64,000 nucleotides of DNA. Source: Nitzschia sp. pyKryTriq1. Its lineage: Eukaryota; Bacillariophyta; Bacillariophyceae; Bacillariales; Bacillariaceae. Every line of letters starts with the position of its first letter. Positions within the stretch are counted from its first letter, which is position 1. Both the position numbers and the translations under genes were made by a program. Under the pieces are notes generated by a model, which ran no database searches, was not told the DNA's origin, and saw nothing but the letters and a program-made list of their open reading frames with translations. Below, one piece after another: positions 1-9,700 of this stretch. The stretch is taken from assembly GCA_956465555.1 (NCBI GenBank), contig OY101115.1, positions 3,944,120 through 4,008,119 on the forward strand. Reading direction: 5' to 3'.

Positions 1-677
1 TAGACCTACCGGTAGGTACCACCGTACCGGTACTACTCGCTCGGTGCAGTTGCGAAATTGAAAATGATGTAGCCCCGCCCGTTGACATGCGTGGCAGGGG
101 CTACTTGTACCGGTACACGTGCCATCATGTGCATTCTCCGCTAAAGGTCGCTTCGCGCGCGGCAGCTGGCGAGTCCTGATGACGATGCTTCTTCGTCAAG
201 GACGAAACAGCTCATCAACAGGTATAATAGCATCTTAACTTCAACAAGGCTTAACCTCGCTTGGCGAAGGCCCCATTATTGCAGAGAACAATAATCGTTA
301 CCCTTCTATAATTATATAAGCCTCTATTCAAACGATAATTATATTATTCTTCGATACTAATATGCCCCAGGCGGCGTCGAGCACCCGGAGGCGCGACACG
401 GTAGCCATCGGCTAGCTGGCGGAGGACAGACGCGAATAATTTTGGGGAGAACACGCTGTCATACACGCCGGTATGTACCGGTACGGTATGATACATCAAT
501 ACTTGTACAGCCTCGCTGCTCCATGAGTGGTTTCTCTCTGTTCTCCCACCTCCCGCACCCACCACGATCCCTCTTTCCGGGTGCGGCTCAAAGCTCAAAA
601 AGAAACCAATAATCAATCCACTTTGGGTTTCGGGTTGGTAGTATCTAATAGAAAGCGCCATTGAAAGGTTCGAAGAA
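1..677. other. intergenic, upstream of aquaporin gene
   Basis: No convincing gene. It starts with a cluster of GTAC palindromes (ACCGGTA, GGTACC) and has another near 470-490. An imperfect hairpin lies at about 171-207 (arms GTCCT..TGACGA and TCGTCAAGGAC). The minus-strand open frame here is antisense to the aquaporin gene and resembles no protein. Confidence 0.5.
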
Positions 678-1649
678 ATGGAATCTGAAAATGCTGCTGC
701 CGCCGCCGCCGCCTCGCGATGTGCCTGCATCAGCAGTACGATAGCACAGAACAAAACCGAGAAACCTCTGATGACGAGTACCATTGGCGAAGAATCTTGC
801 GATCCCAGCAAGGCTGAATGCATCCCAATCGATGATATAAATTGCATCCGACTGGCATATTCCATGTCCCCAGCACCCTTACCCGAAGATACTCCCGAGC
901 TTAAAGTCTCGGAGAAACTTCGGAAACTTGACGCCGAGGTCGTTGGAACTCTTTTACTTGTGATGATTGTGGTGGGAAGTGGAATCATGGCGGAACAAAT
1001 ATCGGAAGACGTAGGTGTGCAGCTGCTAATCAACTCCATCGCGACGACTGCGGGTTTGTACGGTTTGATCATCATTTTTGGACCCATATCTGGTGCCCAC
1101 TTCAATCCTTGTGTGACCTTGGTGGACCTCCTTTACACAGACACGACCCTAGCAAATTTTGTTACCTATGCGGCCAGCCAAATTCTTGGAGGTATTTTGG
1201 GGTGCATGTTGGCTAATGTTCAATTCGGCCTTCCTGTGGTGGAATTTTCTACGAAAGAGCGTTTCAGTTATGAATTATGGGTTTCCGAGGTCATTGCTAC
1301 AGCGACATTAATATTGATGATTCATGGCTGCATTCGAACAGGACACGAAGCATCAGTGCCCTCAGTGGTGTCTCTATGGGTTGGTGGTGGGTATTTCTTC
1401 ACGAATAGTAGCATTTTTGCCAATCCAGCAGTCACGATTGGCAGAATGTTTACTGACAGTTTTACAGGCATTAGTCCCAAAAGCGCCTTTGTCTATGTCC
1501 CATTTCAAGTTATTGGAGCATTGTTGGGTTTCGTCTTGACAAGTCTCTTCTACCCCCTAGATCTTCAACCACCGAAAAAGGGCGACAATCTATATCGCCG
1601 AGCCTGTGTGCTTTCGATCAAGGATTTTATCAACAAAAAGACTTACTAG
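678..1649 (+). CDS. MIP-family channel, bacterial AqpS-like aquaporin
   Basis: A 323-residue membrane channel of the aquaporin/aquaglyceroporin family, predicted to pass water or small uncharged solutes. After a hydrophilic head of about 85 residues come six hydrophobic segments and the two pore half-helices. The first pore motif reads HFNPCVT (NPC instead of NPA); the second is the normal FANPAVTIGR. The stretches GPISGAHFNP, FANPAVTIGR and the following FTGISP look like the bacterial branch that includes rhizobial AqpS, not plant or animal aquaporins (from memory of the families). The start ATG is the first in frame and there is no intron. The N-terminal head has an alanine run and seven cysteines. 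Substrate is unknown; arsenite or another metalloid is possible by analogy only. Confidence 0.88.
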   Translation: MESENAAAAAAASRCACISSTIAQNKTEKPLMTSTIGEESCDPSKAECIPIDDINCIRLAYSMSPAPLPEDTPELKVSEKLRKLDAEVVGTLLLVMIVVGSGIMAEQISEDVGVQLLINSIATTAGLYGLIIIFGPISGAHFNPCVTLVDLLYTDTTLANFVTYAASQILGGILGCMLANVQFGLPVVEFSTKERFSYELWVSEVIATATLILMIHGCIRTGHEASVPSVVSLWVGGGYFFTNSSIFANPAVTIGRMFTDSFTGISPKSAFVYVPFQVIGALLGFVLTSLFYPLDLQPPKKGDNLYRRACVLSIKDFINKKTY

Positions 1650-1756
1650 TAGTCTAATAGCATGAAACTTCTGCCATCAAGAGCTATATTGGACGGATTC
1701 AAAATACTGGATGATCCACTTAGTCATAGTCGCTACACTGTGGTACTGAAAATTCG

Positions 1757-2311
1757 TCAGCAAGTCCGACAAGCAGCTGGACATTCCCGATTCATGTAGT
1801 GAGCATTGACTTCACACTCTCCCGCTAGACTCCAATGAGTACATAGTTCATGTTTGTTAATACAGGTGTTGAGTGATGCCACAGAGCGTTCTGCTTGCCA
1901 ATGTTGATATTCCTGCGTTTCTACAAGTCGCTGCAATACTTGAGCTCGCGTCTCTTCCGAGGGCGCGATTTGCAAGACACCTCCTTGATGCAATCCTATA
2001 CACGACTGACAGGACTTTCGGCAATGAATCAGCATGTATTGAGGATTTTTGGAACATTCTCCTTTTTCTTTCCACTGGGGACATTCGTCCACTTTGGCGT
2101 CCACACAGGGTACCCGAACCGGTTCTGCAGGTAAACAGTGAAACGAAGATAACTCTTCATTGGAAGCTAAACACTCCGTCTTGGCAGAATTATGCTTCTC
2201 CGAAAGATCGACTGTCGGTTGGGCGGTGGGATTGAAGGTGCACGTCATTGTTAGGATCACGGCAACGGCGAAACACCTGGAAAAGATGGAAGATTTCAAT
2301 TTTTGTAGCAT
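1757..2311 (-). CDS. secreted protein with two ShKT domains
   Basis: A 184-residue protein with a hydrophobic leader (about residues 12-30) consistent with a signal peptide. Two six-cysteine ShKT modules follow, roughly residues 69-104 (CVDAKVDECPQW ... CRKSCQSC) and 149-184 (CINKHELCTHW ... CRTC). The spacing and the tryptophan after the second cysteine fit the ShKT family, a disulfide-bonded fold used as a binding module in many eukaryotic secreted or ER proteins, often attached to prolyl hydroxylases. Nothing suggests a toxin. The protein ends exactly at the last cysteine of the second module. It converges with the aquaporin gene, 107 bp apart. Role unknown. Confidence 0.8.
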   Translation of the reverse strand: MLQKLKSSIFSRCFAVAVILTMTCTFNPTAQPTVDLSEKHNSAKTECLASNEELSSFHCLPAEPVRVPCVDAKVDECPQWKEKGECSKNPQYMLIHCRKSCQSCIGLHQGGVLQIAPSEETRAQVLQRLVETQEYQHWQAERSVASLNTCINKHELCTHWSLAGECEVNAHYMNRECPAACRTC

Positions 2312-2492
2312 TGCTTGATGCCAGAGTGAATGGTCGGTCTCTCTCTAGAGAAGGTTGCTACGGGTACCGGTAGTAGGAAGAGGGTGGAGGAGGCCCGTTG
2401 CCGGAAATGACTGATGATGAGAAAGCAAAAAAAATCTCGCTTCATTCATCATTCAGCATTCTCATCGTCGTTGTGAGACGCAATAAGTGTCT

Positions 2493-2510
2493 GTACCTGG
2501 TACCAGGTAC
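2493..2510. repeat. 18-bp perfect palindrome GTACCTGGTACCAGGTAC
   Basis: Exact self-complementary word, found again inside the 2741-2762 palindrome and at 45878-45895. All copies lie between genes. Confidence 0.8.
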
Positions 2511-2740
2511 CTGTAGATTACTGCACCGGTATTGTAGTACAGTATGAATTGTTATGACGTCGACTTGATGGAATCAATCATCTTACTACGTGCGCGCCTG
2601 GCAGTAGTATTGCGATTTATTTTGTATGAAGAAAGTTCGGTTGGCTGGACGTTTTTTTTTAAAAAGGAGCAGCGCGCAAGCGGGCGGCGCTCTCTGGGCG
2701 GCGCAACCGCGCTACCGGTATGTTCGTACTGTACTCATAG

Positions 2741-2762
2741 CGGTACCTGGTACCAGGTACCG
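2741..2762. repeat. 22-bp perfect palindrome containing the same 18-bp core
   Basis: The 18-bp core is extended by CG on each side, giving 11 bp per arm. It lies about 315 bp upstream of the CENP-C start. Confidence 0.8.
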
Positions 2763-3077
2763 ATACTCGCAACAAGCTCGCAATGCGGCGACACTGGCAA
2801 ATAATGGCAACTCGGATTTTCAGCGTGTGATGAGTGATGAATAAGGAAAGCTGTGAAAAAGAGTGCAAGAGAAGAGTATTGCCAGTATTCCCTCTTGTCA
2901 TCTGCAGTACAAGTACTTTACGAACAGACGGATACCACATACGCAGTCTGCCTTGCCTCTCTTCCTGTCAGATTGTTCACTTCTTGAATCAACGACCGAG
3001 AGAAGTGCGCCCGCATCGATCGCAGTTTCCCTCTCCTCTCTCATCCCTCCGATTGCAACCGAAAAAGATCCGTCATC

Positions 3078-4959
3078 ATGGCTCGAAAACGAGCTGCTTC
3101 CAAGCTCCCGATTCAGGGCAAGCGAAGTGGTGTGGATATCCCATCATCAAGTACGGAAAATGGTAGTCAGTTGGAATCGATGGACAAACTCTTCGAAGAG
3201 GTTCGCAGTCCGGAAGAAAAGAAGGACGATGATCCGGTGGCAAAGGCTTCCGTGGCTGCCCGACGAAGCGCGCGAGCCAAGAAACCGGAACGGAAGGCAC
3301 AAGAGAAGATTCGGCTGTCTCTTCCAGGCCAAGGGGGGACTCCTGCGGATGACGCTACAACTTCGAGCGAAAGTGATACAAAGCAACGAGTTTCCAAGAC
3401 GCGAAGCCGTAGGATTATGGGACTAGCGAGTCCTTCCGATCTCTCCAAGGTCTCGACGATGCCGCCGACTCCTCGGTTCAATGAAAGCGAGCTTCTGACG
3501 CAAGAAGAAGAGCCAGAAGCTGAGGACGAGGTTGAGGTTCCCAGGCATGCAGCAAACGAAAAAGAGGCGGCCGAGCAGCCAGGACTGATGAACGAAGATG
3601 CTGACTTTCCCATGCAGAATGATGATGATGATGGGGATGACTTGGCTCCTCCCGTGATGGATGACGACGATATGAATCAAGATGAACCTGTCCCAGAGGC
3701 ACAAGAAGACGAGGAGGAAGAGGATCGAAAACCAGCAGCCACCACAACACTTCCAGAGAACAGCCTGTCAGACACAGAAAGTGATGACGACAAGGAAGGA
3801 TCAGGATTCAATATGGTGCACGATCCCGAGACGCCTGGGACCGCTGAAGAGGTGAGAGCCTCGGAAGAAGGGGAGAAGGTTCGTGGTCGAAAGAAAAAGT
3901 CGAAACGCCGAGATAGTATTGACAGCGACGACAAAACCCCCGCTCGAAAGTCGAAGAAAAAGAAAGGCAAGCGAGTCGTTTTTTCGCCGAAAGGAATCCC
4001 TATTGCAAACAGAGATTATGACAGGATTCCTATTGTCGAGCCTTCCCCCGGTGATAACGGTGGTGTCCGAAGATCAAGACGCGCCAAGACCTCGCCTCTA
4101 GAATTCTGGCGAAATGAAAAGGTGGAATATGGGCCTGCAGATGACGAACTTGCAGAAGAGGTTGGGGACATGCCAGTCCCAAAGGCTATTGTGAGAGCCT
4201 TGGACACTCCTTATCGCAAGCGTAAGGAGCCCAAGTCGAAAGCGCCTGCCAAGAGCAAGAAGGCCAAAGGGAAGAAGCGTTCCTCTCGAGACGCAGATGA
4301 CGACGACGATGAAGACAATGAAACATTCGACGCTACCAAATTAAAGCGCAAGTTCAAGGATCGTTTGTTGGCAGGAGAGACAGCTAACGTGTGGGACGAT
4401 GGGAACGACGATCTCAATGATCTAAGTAAGTCTTGCCGGTGTTGTTCCAGAGGCGGCGTTTGGACATTCTTTGTCTCATGTCCTTCTATTGTCTTGCTTC
4501 TTTGCAGAGGTTGTGTCGTATGCGGAACAAATGGAAGCGGCTGAGCTGCCATTGTCCACCACTCGAACAAAGGATGAAGGCACCGTGGTGGGAAGTGCCG
4601 CTCAAGCCTTTAACGTTCCAAGCGATGCCAACGATAATTATGTGGGCTATATAATGGGGAATCTGCTTTTACCGCCTCGCGGAATCAAGGATGCAGAATC
4701 AGTTGGACCTTGCTCTCAAACCTTTACAGTCTGCACGGGACAGAAGAAAGCGCTTGAAGTGGCCTTTGCCGATCCGGACGGACCCGAAGGAATGTTGGAG
4801 GACGATTCGGCGCAACGATTCTTGTTGGGACCGGGCGATTTATTCCGGGTCCCGCCGGGAAATACCTACCGCCTTGAAAATCATTCCAAGACGAAACCAT
4901 GCCTGTTGACTTGGACCATCATCCGGCCACGAAACCCTCCCGATCAAGAGTCGCCGTAA
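3078..4959 (+). CDS. CENPC: CENP-C/Mif2 inner kinetochore protein, two exons
   Basis: Exons 3078-4425 and 4508-4959 join around an 82-nt intron (GTAAGT ... TTTGCAG), giving 599 residues. CENP-C binds CENP-A nucleosomes at the centromere and recruits the outer kinetochore. The diagnostic CENP-C motif is at about residues 331-350 (RRSRRAKTSPLEFW, then a tyrosine), which in the family contacts the H2A-H2B acidic patch and the CENP-A tail. The second exon encodes a cupin fold (GYIMGNLLLPPRG ... LLGPGDLFRVPPGNTY ... TWTIIRP) that dimerises the protein. The N-terminal half is low-complexity, with acidic runs and basic clusters, as usual for this fast-evolving protein. Motif, order and cupin agree, so the assignment is strong. 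Only one CENP-C motif was seen. Confidence 0.93.
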
Positions 4960-5761
4960 CCGAAAAAAATACCCGACCGAGGGGTACGTGTACTGTACTG
5001 TACTGTACTGTACAATTGCCGGTACGCCCGAGTAGAAAGAGCCAGCAAAAAGTTCCGAGTTCTCTACTATGATGCAGAAGCAGCTTTAAGATACGGTTGC
5101 ACCATATCGTAGTTTAAAATTTGACTATCGACTAATGCTTGTAATCATAGTCTAACTAAAGATGATTCTACGGGTAGACTAGCAATCAGTTGTATGAAAT
5201 CGTTTGGTACTATGCGCTGCCAACTATGCATGGAAGAGAAGCTTGCTATTCTACGTGCTAGTTGGCAGTAGACTGCTCTTACCGTATGTGTTGAATCAAT
5301 CATCACGCAAGCGAGATCGACGAAGGATGCAAGCACTTACTACTGTAGTACTTGTGGTGAACGGGGGGGAAATTTTCAGGTGTTCTACTATAGAGGCCGG
5401 AAATTATAGGCCGGAAGTACGCCGTACATTCCGGCCGGTCGTCTACTGCAAGATGAGAAAAAAAATCTCAACCGATCGTGCGTGGCGCGTGGCCGGCCGG
5501 CGGAGACGACGACGACGCGATGCCATCCACAGCAAGCGAGGGACAAGCCGCTGACTACCGGGCGGTTCTGACTACATACTTCTATAGTAGTAGCTAGAAA
5601 AAAGGCATTGCCACGTGTGGAATTTTGTGCAAGTCCGTCGGCAGACCCAACCCTCCGATGATGATTCCCGATTCATTCTCGCACGTAACATCACCACATT
5701 ACATACTTAAGTTGTAACTGGTACAGTTTGATTCATCCATCCATTATCATCATCAGCTGTC
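4960..5761. other. intergenic with TGTAC microsatellite
   Basis: No gene recognised. A (GTACT)n-type microsatellite lies at about 4987-5013. Several GGCCGG/CCGGCC words lie near 5396-5445. The region just before 5762 should hold the promoter of the next gene. Confidence 0.5.
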
Positions 5762-6634
5762 ATGTCTCATTCGGAAGAAGAAAAAGAGTTTCGGGATGAA
5801 GAAGAATCGTCGGACGATGCCCCCATGTCCTCTCTACGAAACGGTGGTTCCGAGGCGGAATCACCCAGCAAGAGGCGACGATCCCAAGTGAACTATGCCG
5901 AAGAGGAAAATGGCGACGAGGACGAGGAAGAGGAGTTTGACGGTGTCAATGACGACGATGGCGACGATGATGAGGAAGACGACGATGACGATGATGACGA
6001 TGTTCCACTTTCGTCTCTGGCGTCTCCGTCTCCAAAGAAAAAGAAAGCAGCAGCAGCAGCCAAGGCCTCCAACGGAAAAACGAAGAAGGCAGCTGCTCCC
6101 GCCAAGAAAAAGGCAAAGAAGAAGTCGTCGACACCATCGGTAAGCGTATCGTCCGCTAAGAGTGCTAGCAGTAGTACTGACTACAAGTCTGCCTCTGCTG
6201 CCTTGTACGGTAATGCAAATGACAAAGGACTCCTGATTCAGCGCTTGCTGTGCCGATGGTGGTATGCCATTCAGTGGCCGGATGCATCTGCCATTCCCGA
6301 CAAGCCTCCTCAACACTATGATGCATTGGATGGCTTCCCTGGTGTCTATTTATGTACAGCAGGTGACGAAGTGGGCGCGATCAAAGACTTTCGAGACAAG
6401 GAAAAATGCCCAAACTTTAATAATCTGGCAAAAAAATCATCGGAAGAGCTGCAGACTCTCTTGATAACAGCCCTGACGGAACAACGAAAACAACTCATCG
6501 AGGCTGAGGGTACGGGGACGGAAACGCAGAAGGAATTGGATAATCTACTCAAATGGGCAAATAAAGTCAAGCCAGCAGCTGCGGATAAGGCGGCTGAAAA
6601 GGTGTTGAAGGCAGCTAAACTTTCACTGAATTGA
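5762..6634 (+). CDS. nuclear protein, acidic/basic head and conserved-looking C-terminal domain
   Basis: Not recognised as a named family. The 290 residues divide into an acidic, serine-rich head (D/E run near 55-82), a lysine/alanine-rich basic stretch (about 92-125) that resembles a nuclear localisation and DNA-binding tail, and a compact domain from about 150 to the end. That domain has WWYAIQWP, FPGVYLCTAGDEVG and IKDFRDKEKCPNFNNL followed by a helical segment. Composition suggests a chromatin or nucleolar protein; this is inference. One exon, first ATG used. Confidence 0.75.
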   Translation: MSHSEEEKEFRDEEESSDDAPMSSLRNGGSEAESPSKRRRSQVNYAEEENGDEDEEEEFDGVNDDDGDDDEEDDDDDDDDVPLSSLASPSPKKKKAAAAAKASNGKTKKAAAPAKKKAKKKSSTPSVSVSSAKSASSSTDYKSASAALYGNANDKGLLIQRLLCRWWYAIQWPDASAIPDKPPQHYDALDGFPGVYLCTAGDEVGAIKDFRDKEKCPNFNNLAKKSSEELQTLLITALTEQRKQLIEAEGTGTETQKELDNLLKWANKVKPAAADKAAEKVLKAAKLSLN

Positions 6635-6762
6635 GTTGTTGAGCATCTACTACGAGCAGTACCATCATTCGGGGATAACCATTGACGACTCGGGCTACAT
6701 ATCTGTAATAAATCTAAGAAAATTTAATGTAGCTTTAGCTTTCATTGTTTTTGGTGCCGAAC

Positions 6763-9700
6763 CTATCCATCGTAGCTTGTGAATCCAGTCCGAGAGGCCT
6801 CTTCTTCACGACGAATGTCAGGTCGCAGCGCGTTTCGGGCACCAAGTAGCGTGTACGACAGAGCCTCAGTAGCCCCCGTCACGGGTGCAACTAGCATGAC
6901 TGGGATACCTCGAAGAACACTCGAAGCTGCCCCGGCTGCCCCATGTCGACCATACTCGCGAAAGGGGATGATCACGATCTTGTAGTTCGCTGCTTGAATA
7001 CCTCGAGCAATGCTCTCCATGGCGTGTCCCGAGACATCTCGGACACCTTTGGGGGCAAATGTCGGGCGCACAGGTAGTGGATTCGTGGCAGAGTTGTGAT
7101 AACGACCGCCTATCACTGTTGCCATTTTATTGGCGGCGTATTCGGTCAAGCGAGAGGTAGTGGTCAAAGCTTGGAATGTCACGGTTTCAGCCAAGGACTT
7201 GACCCCCTTGCTCATAGCTCGTCGAATGTCCTCCCCATTCTTGAATGCCTCGTAAGGTAACACAACGAGATCGGACAACCCTTGGCCGACATCCGATATT
7301 GGTTCGAATGGTCGGGCATTAGCAAGGAATTTATGTAATTGAGTCGAAACAATTTCTTCCAACCAGTTGCTCGTCAACCCTCCCATGACATCGCCAAAGC
7401 CAACAACGCCCTCCACGCTCACTTGACTCAAAGTGATCACCATCCCATCGATAGGACTTATGTTGATCAACTCCACGATGCTACCTTCGCGTAAAGCTCC
7501 CACATCTATCTTCTGAGGGATGTAGTCGACCTTCAGCTTCCACGGCTTTACTCGGAACGCGCGGAACCTCGGCGGGGGAATGAGGTGCAAACGAGCGGAC
7601 CACTTCTCTTTCTTTTCGGCTTCATCTTCTTCGTTGTGAAAGAATGCTCTAGCAAACTGGATCCCACGCTGGTCGATGATGGCGCGCATGGGAAGTAATT
7701 GCATGGTAACCTCGCAGTCGTCGCTGTCAATTTCGTTTTCGGGTGTCAGTGGGTGCACGGGTTTCCAAGTGATCATCTGTAAAAATGGAGATAGATTTTA
7801 GTGAGGGCCAAGGCACAAGATCATAAAACAATTCTTGAAGTTGATCGGTGTCTTACCTTGAGCATGAGGGTACCAAAGCGTGTATCTTGAGGATGCTCGC
7901 TTTCGTTCACCCATTCACCGAGCATTTTCACAGGGTATGGCAGGCTCGCTGTCTCAGCGATGAACATATCAGACACAGAAACACCCATAACAGATGCTAA
8001 CCGATGGGTCGACGACTGTTCGTATGCATCCACCCGAACAGTTACGCCATTCGCAGATACTTGGAGATAGAGCTTGCACTTCCGCGACAGTCGCCGGATT
8101 TCTGTCTCTTGCTCCATACTTCTAGCTTTCTCCTCCGGAAGTGGTGCATTTTCAAATGGAGACTTTTCGTCCTCATTCTCGTCGTTCGCCAGCAAATCGG
8201 CCATGATTGAAACTTTACGTTTGATGCTCGCAGCCTGTTCCCCAAGCTCCTCCTCTATCCCATTATTGACTTCCATAGCTAAAGCCTCCCTTGTCTTGGT
8301 GGCTTCGCTCCTCGCGAGTGGCTCGATAGCGAATTTCCCATTTTTCTTTAGGAATTTCTTCTGTCTGTCGGTTAACTTGTCAGGCCAGTCGTAGCCATCA
8401 AAGAATCGTAGCTTCGCAGTGAGTTTGTGAACAAGTACGCGTGACTTCAAAGTGAGAACGACTCCTTCGCCGCCATATTTCGATGCACTCATGTCACCAG
8501 AATCCATTGGGTTTGAAATAGAATGAAAGGGAAAGTGGTGATGAATGATCTTTCCTGGGAACCTCTTTGATTGACATCCCACTGTACCCACCGGACGGGT
8601 CGGCGTTGGGCTATCAGGTCTCTCCCGTGAAGTCTTGTACCATCCTGCGATCTGCTCGTCCCCGTCGGGAATTTCCAATTCGCGGAGGGGATCGTGATCG
8701 ATTTCTGTCCATTCGTAGCCATCAAGAAGGAATACCTCAGACGGCAAATCATGCTCTCGAAGTCCCGCTTTGTTGATCTCCTCTGGTCCAAGGTGTGGCG
8801 AAATAGTAGGGAGCGACTCCTTAGATTTTACGTTGGCAGTCATGTCTCTCCTTATCCGGGACATATCCTCGTCAGTAAGTGCGGTGAGCTTAGCCTGGAG
8901 TTCTCCAACAGTTGTCGCAAAACAATTGAAGGAATCTTTGCATGCACTAACTGATAGCAACCCAAATGTGAGACTCGTCGTCGTTCCCGGATCGACTGAT
9001 GGTTGTCTGGTTCGACCGGGACTATGCCATTTTGTGACCGCAACCACAGCATCCATCGAATCAAGACCCAAAACTTCAACAAATTTCATCTCTCGTAGAA
9101 GCGCCTCAGCAGTCGTTCCATGTATCGAAGTATTTTGACCTCTTTTTGATCTCGAATAATTCGTGGGCAAGATAAGTGCAGCTCGGCATAGCTTCGCGTC
9201 CTCTTCCGAGTACGGTATTCTTTGATTGCTCACATGATAGGAAAGGTCTCCGAGTGATGCCGAATACGCTTGGTTCCGGGACACTGGCACCATAATGTTG
9301 CTCGAAAATCGAAAGTCTCCAAGGCGAACAATGCTTCGAGATTCCATTTCAAAATATCTAGGAGACGTGTAATCCAGATTACAATCGGCAACAGAAACAA
9401 AAACTCTCGTCATTGAGGGTTCCCCCTCATGTTTGGAGGTGTGCTTGGAAGTTTTGTCCAGGGTTGTTGAGCAACTTTCAGGGAGAATATTCTTCACTCT
9501 TTTAATCCAATCCGAATCGATATCATAGCGGAACGTGAGATGGTACATAGTGAGGTACACTTGCCTCTGTGTGAAGCCCTGTGCCACTGAGACAGAAGTT
9601 GTATCACGGAGATCAAACATGAAAGAGGGTGCGCCCTGGCAAATTGGAGTAAAAATCTGCGATCGATACAATATTGGAGTTACCAAAGCTTCTTTGTATA

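Larger units (their letters stand above)
2312..3077. other. intergenic, shared divergent promoter region
   Basis: Separates the minus-strand ShKT gene from the plus-strand CENP-C gene, so both promoters should lie here. Small open frames show no protein features. Two GTAC palindromes (listed separately) are the only strong structure. Confidence 0.5.

Noticed and set aside
155-220. Hammerhead-ribozyme-like core (CTGGCGA, hairpin GTCC..GGAC, GAAAC)
   Set aside because: The conserved CUGAnGA has G for the invariant A, no NUH cleavage site with matching stems I and III was found, and the CTGATGA word here is not followed by a proper stem II and GAAA.
344-1105. Minus-strand open frame of 253 codons
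   Set aside because: It lies antisense to the aquaporin gene, has low-complexity Ser/Ala content and no recognisable domain.
5861-6316. Antisense frame opposite the acidic nuclear protein
   Set aside because: Composition (Val/Ile/Leu and Cys runs) is what complementing Asp/Glu/Lys codons gives.
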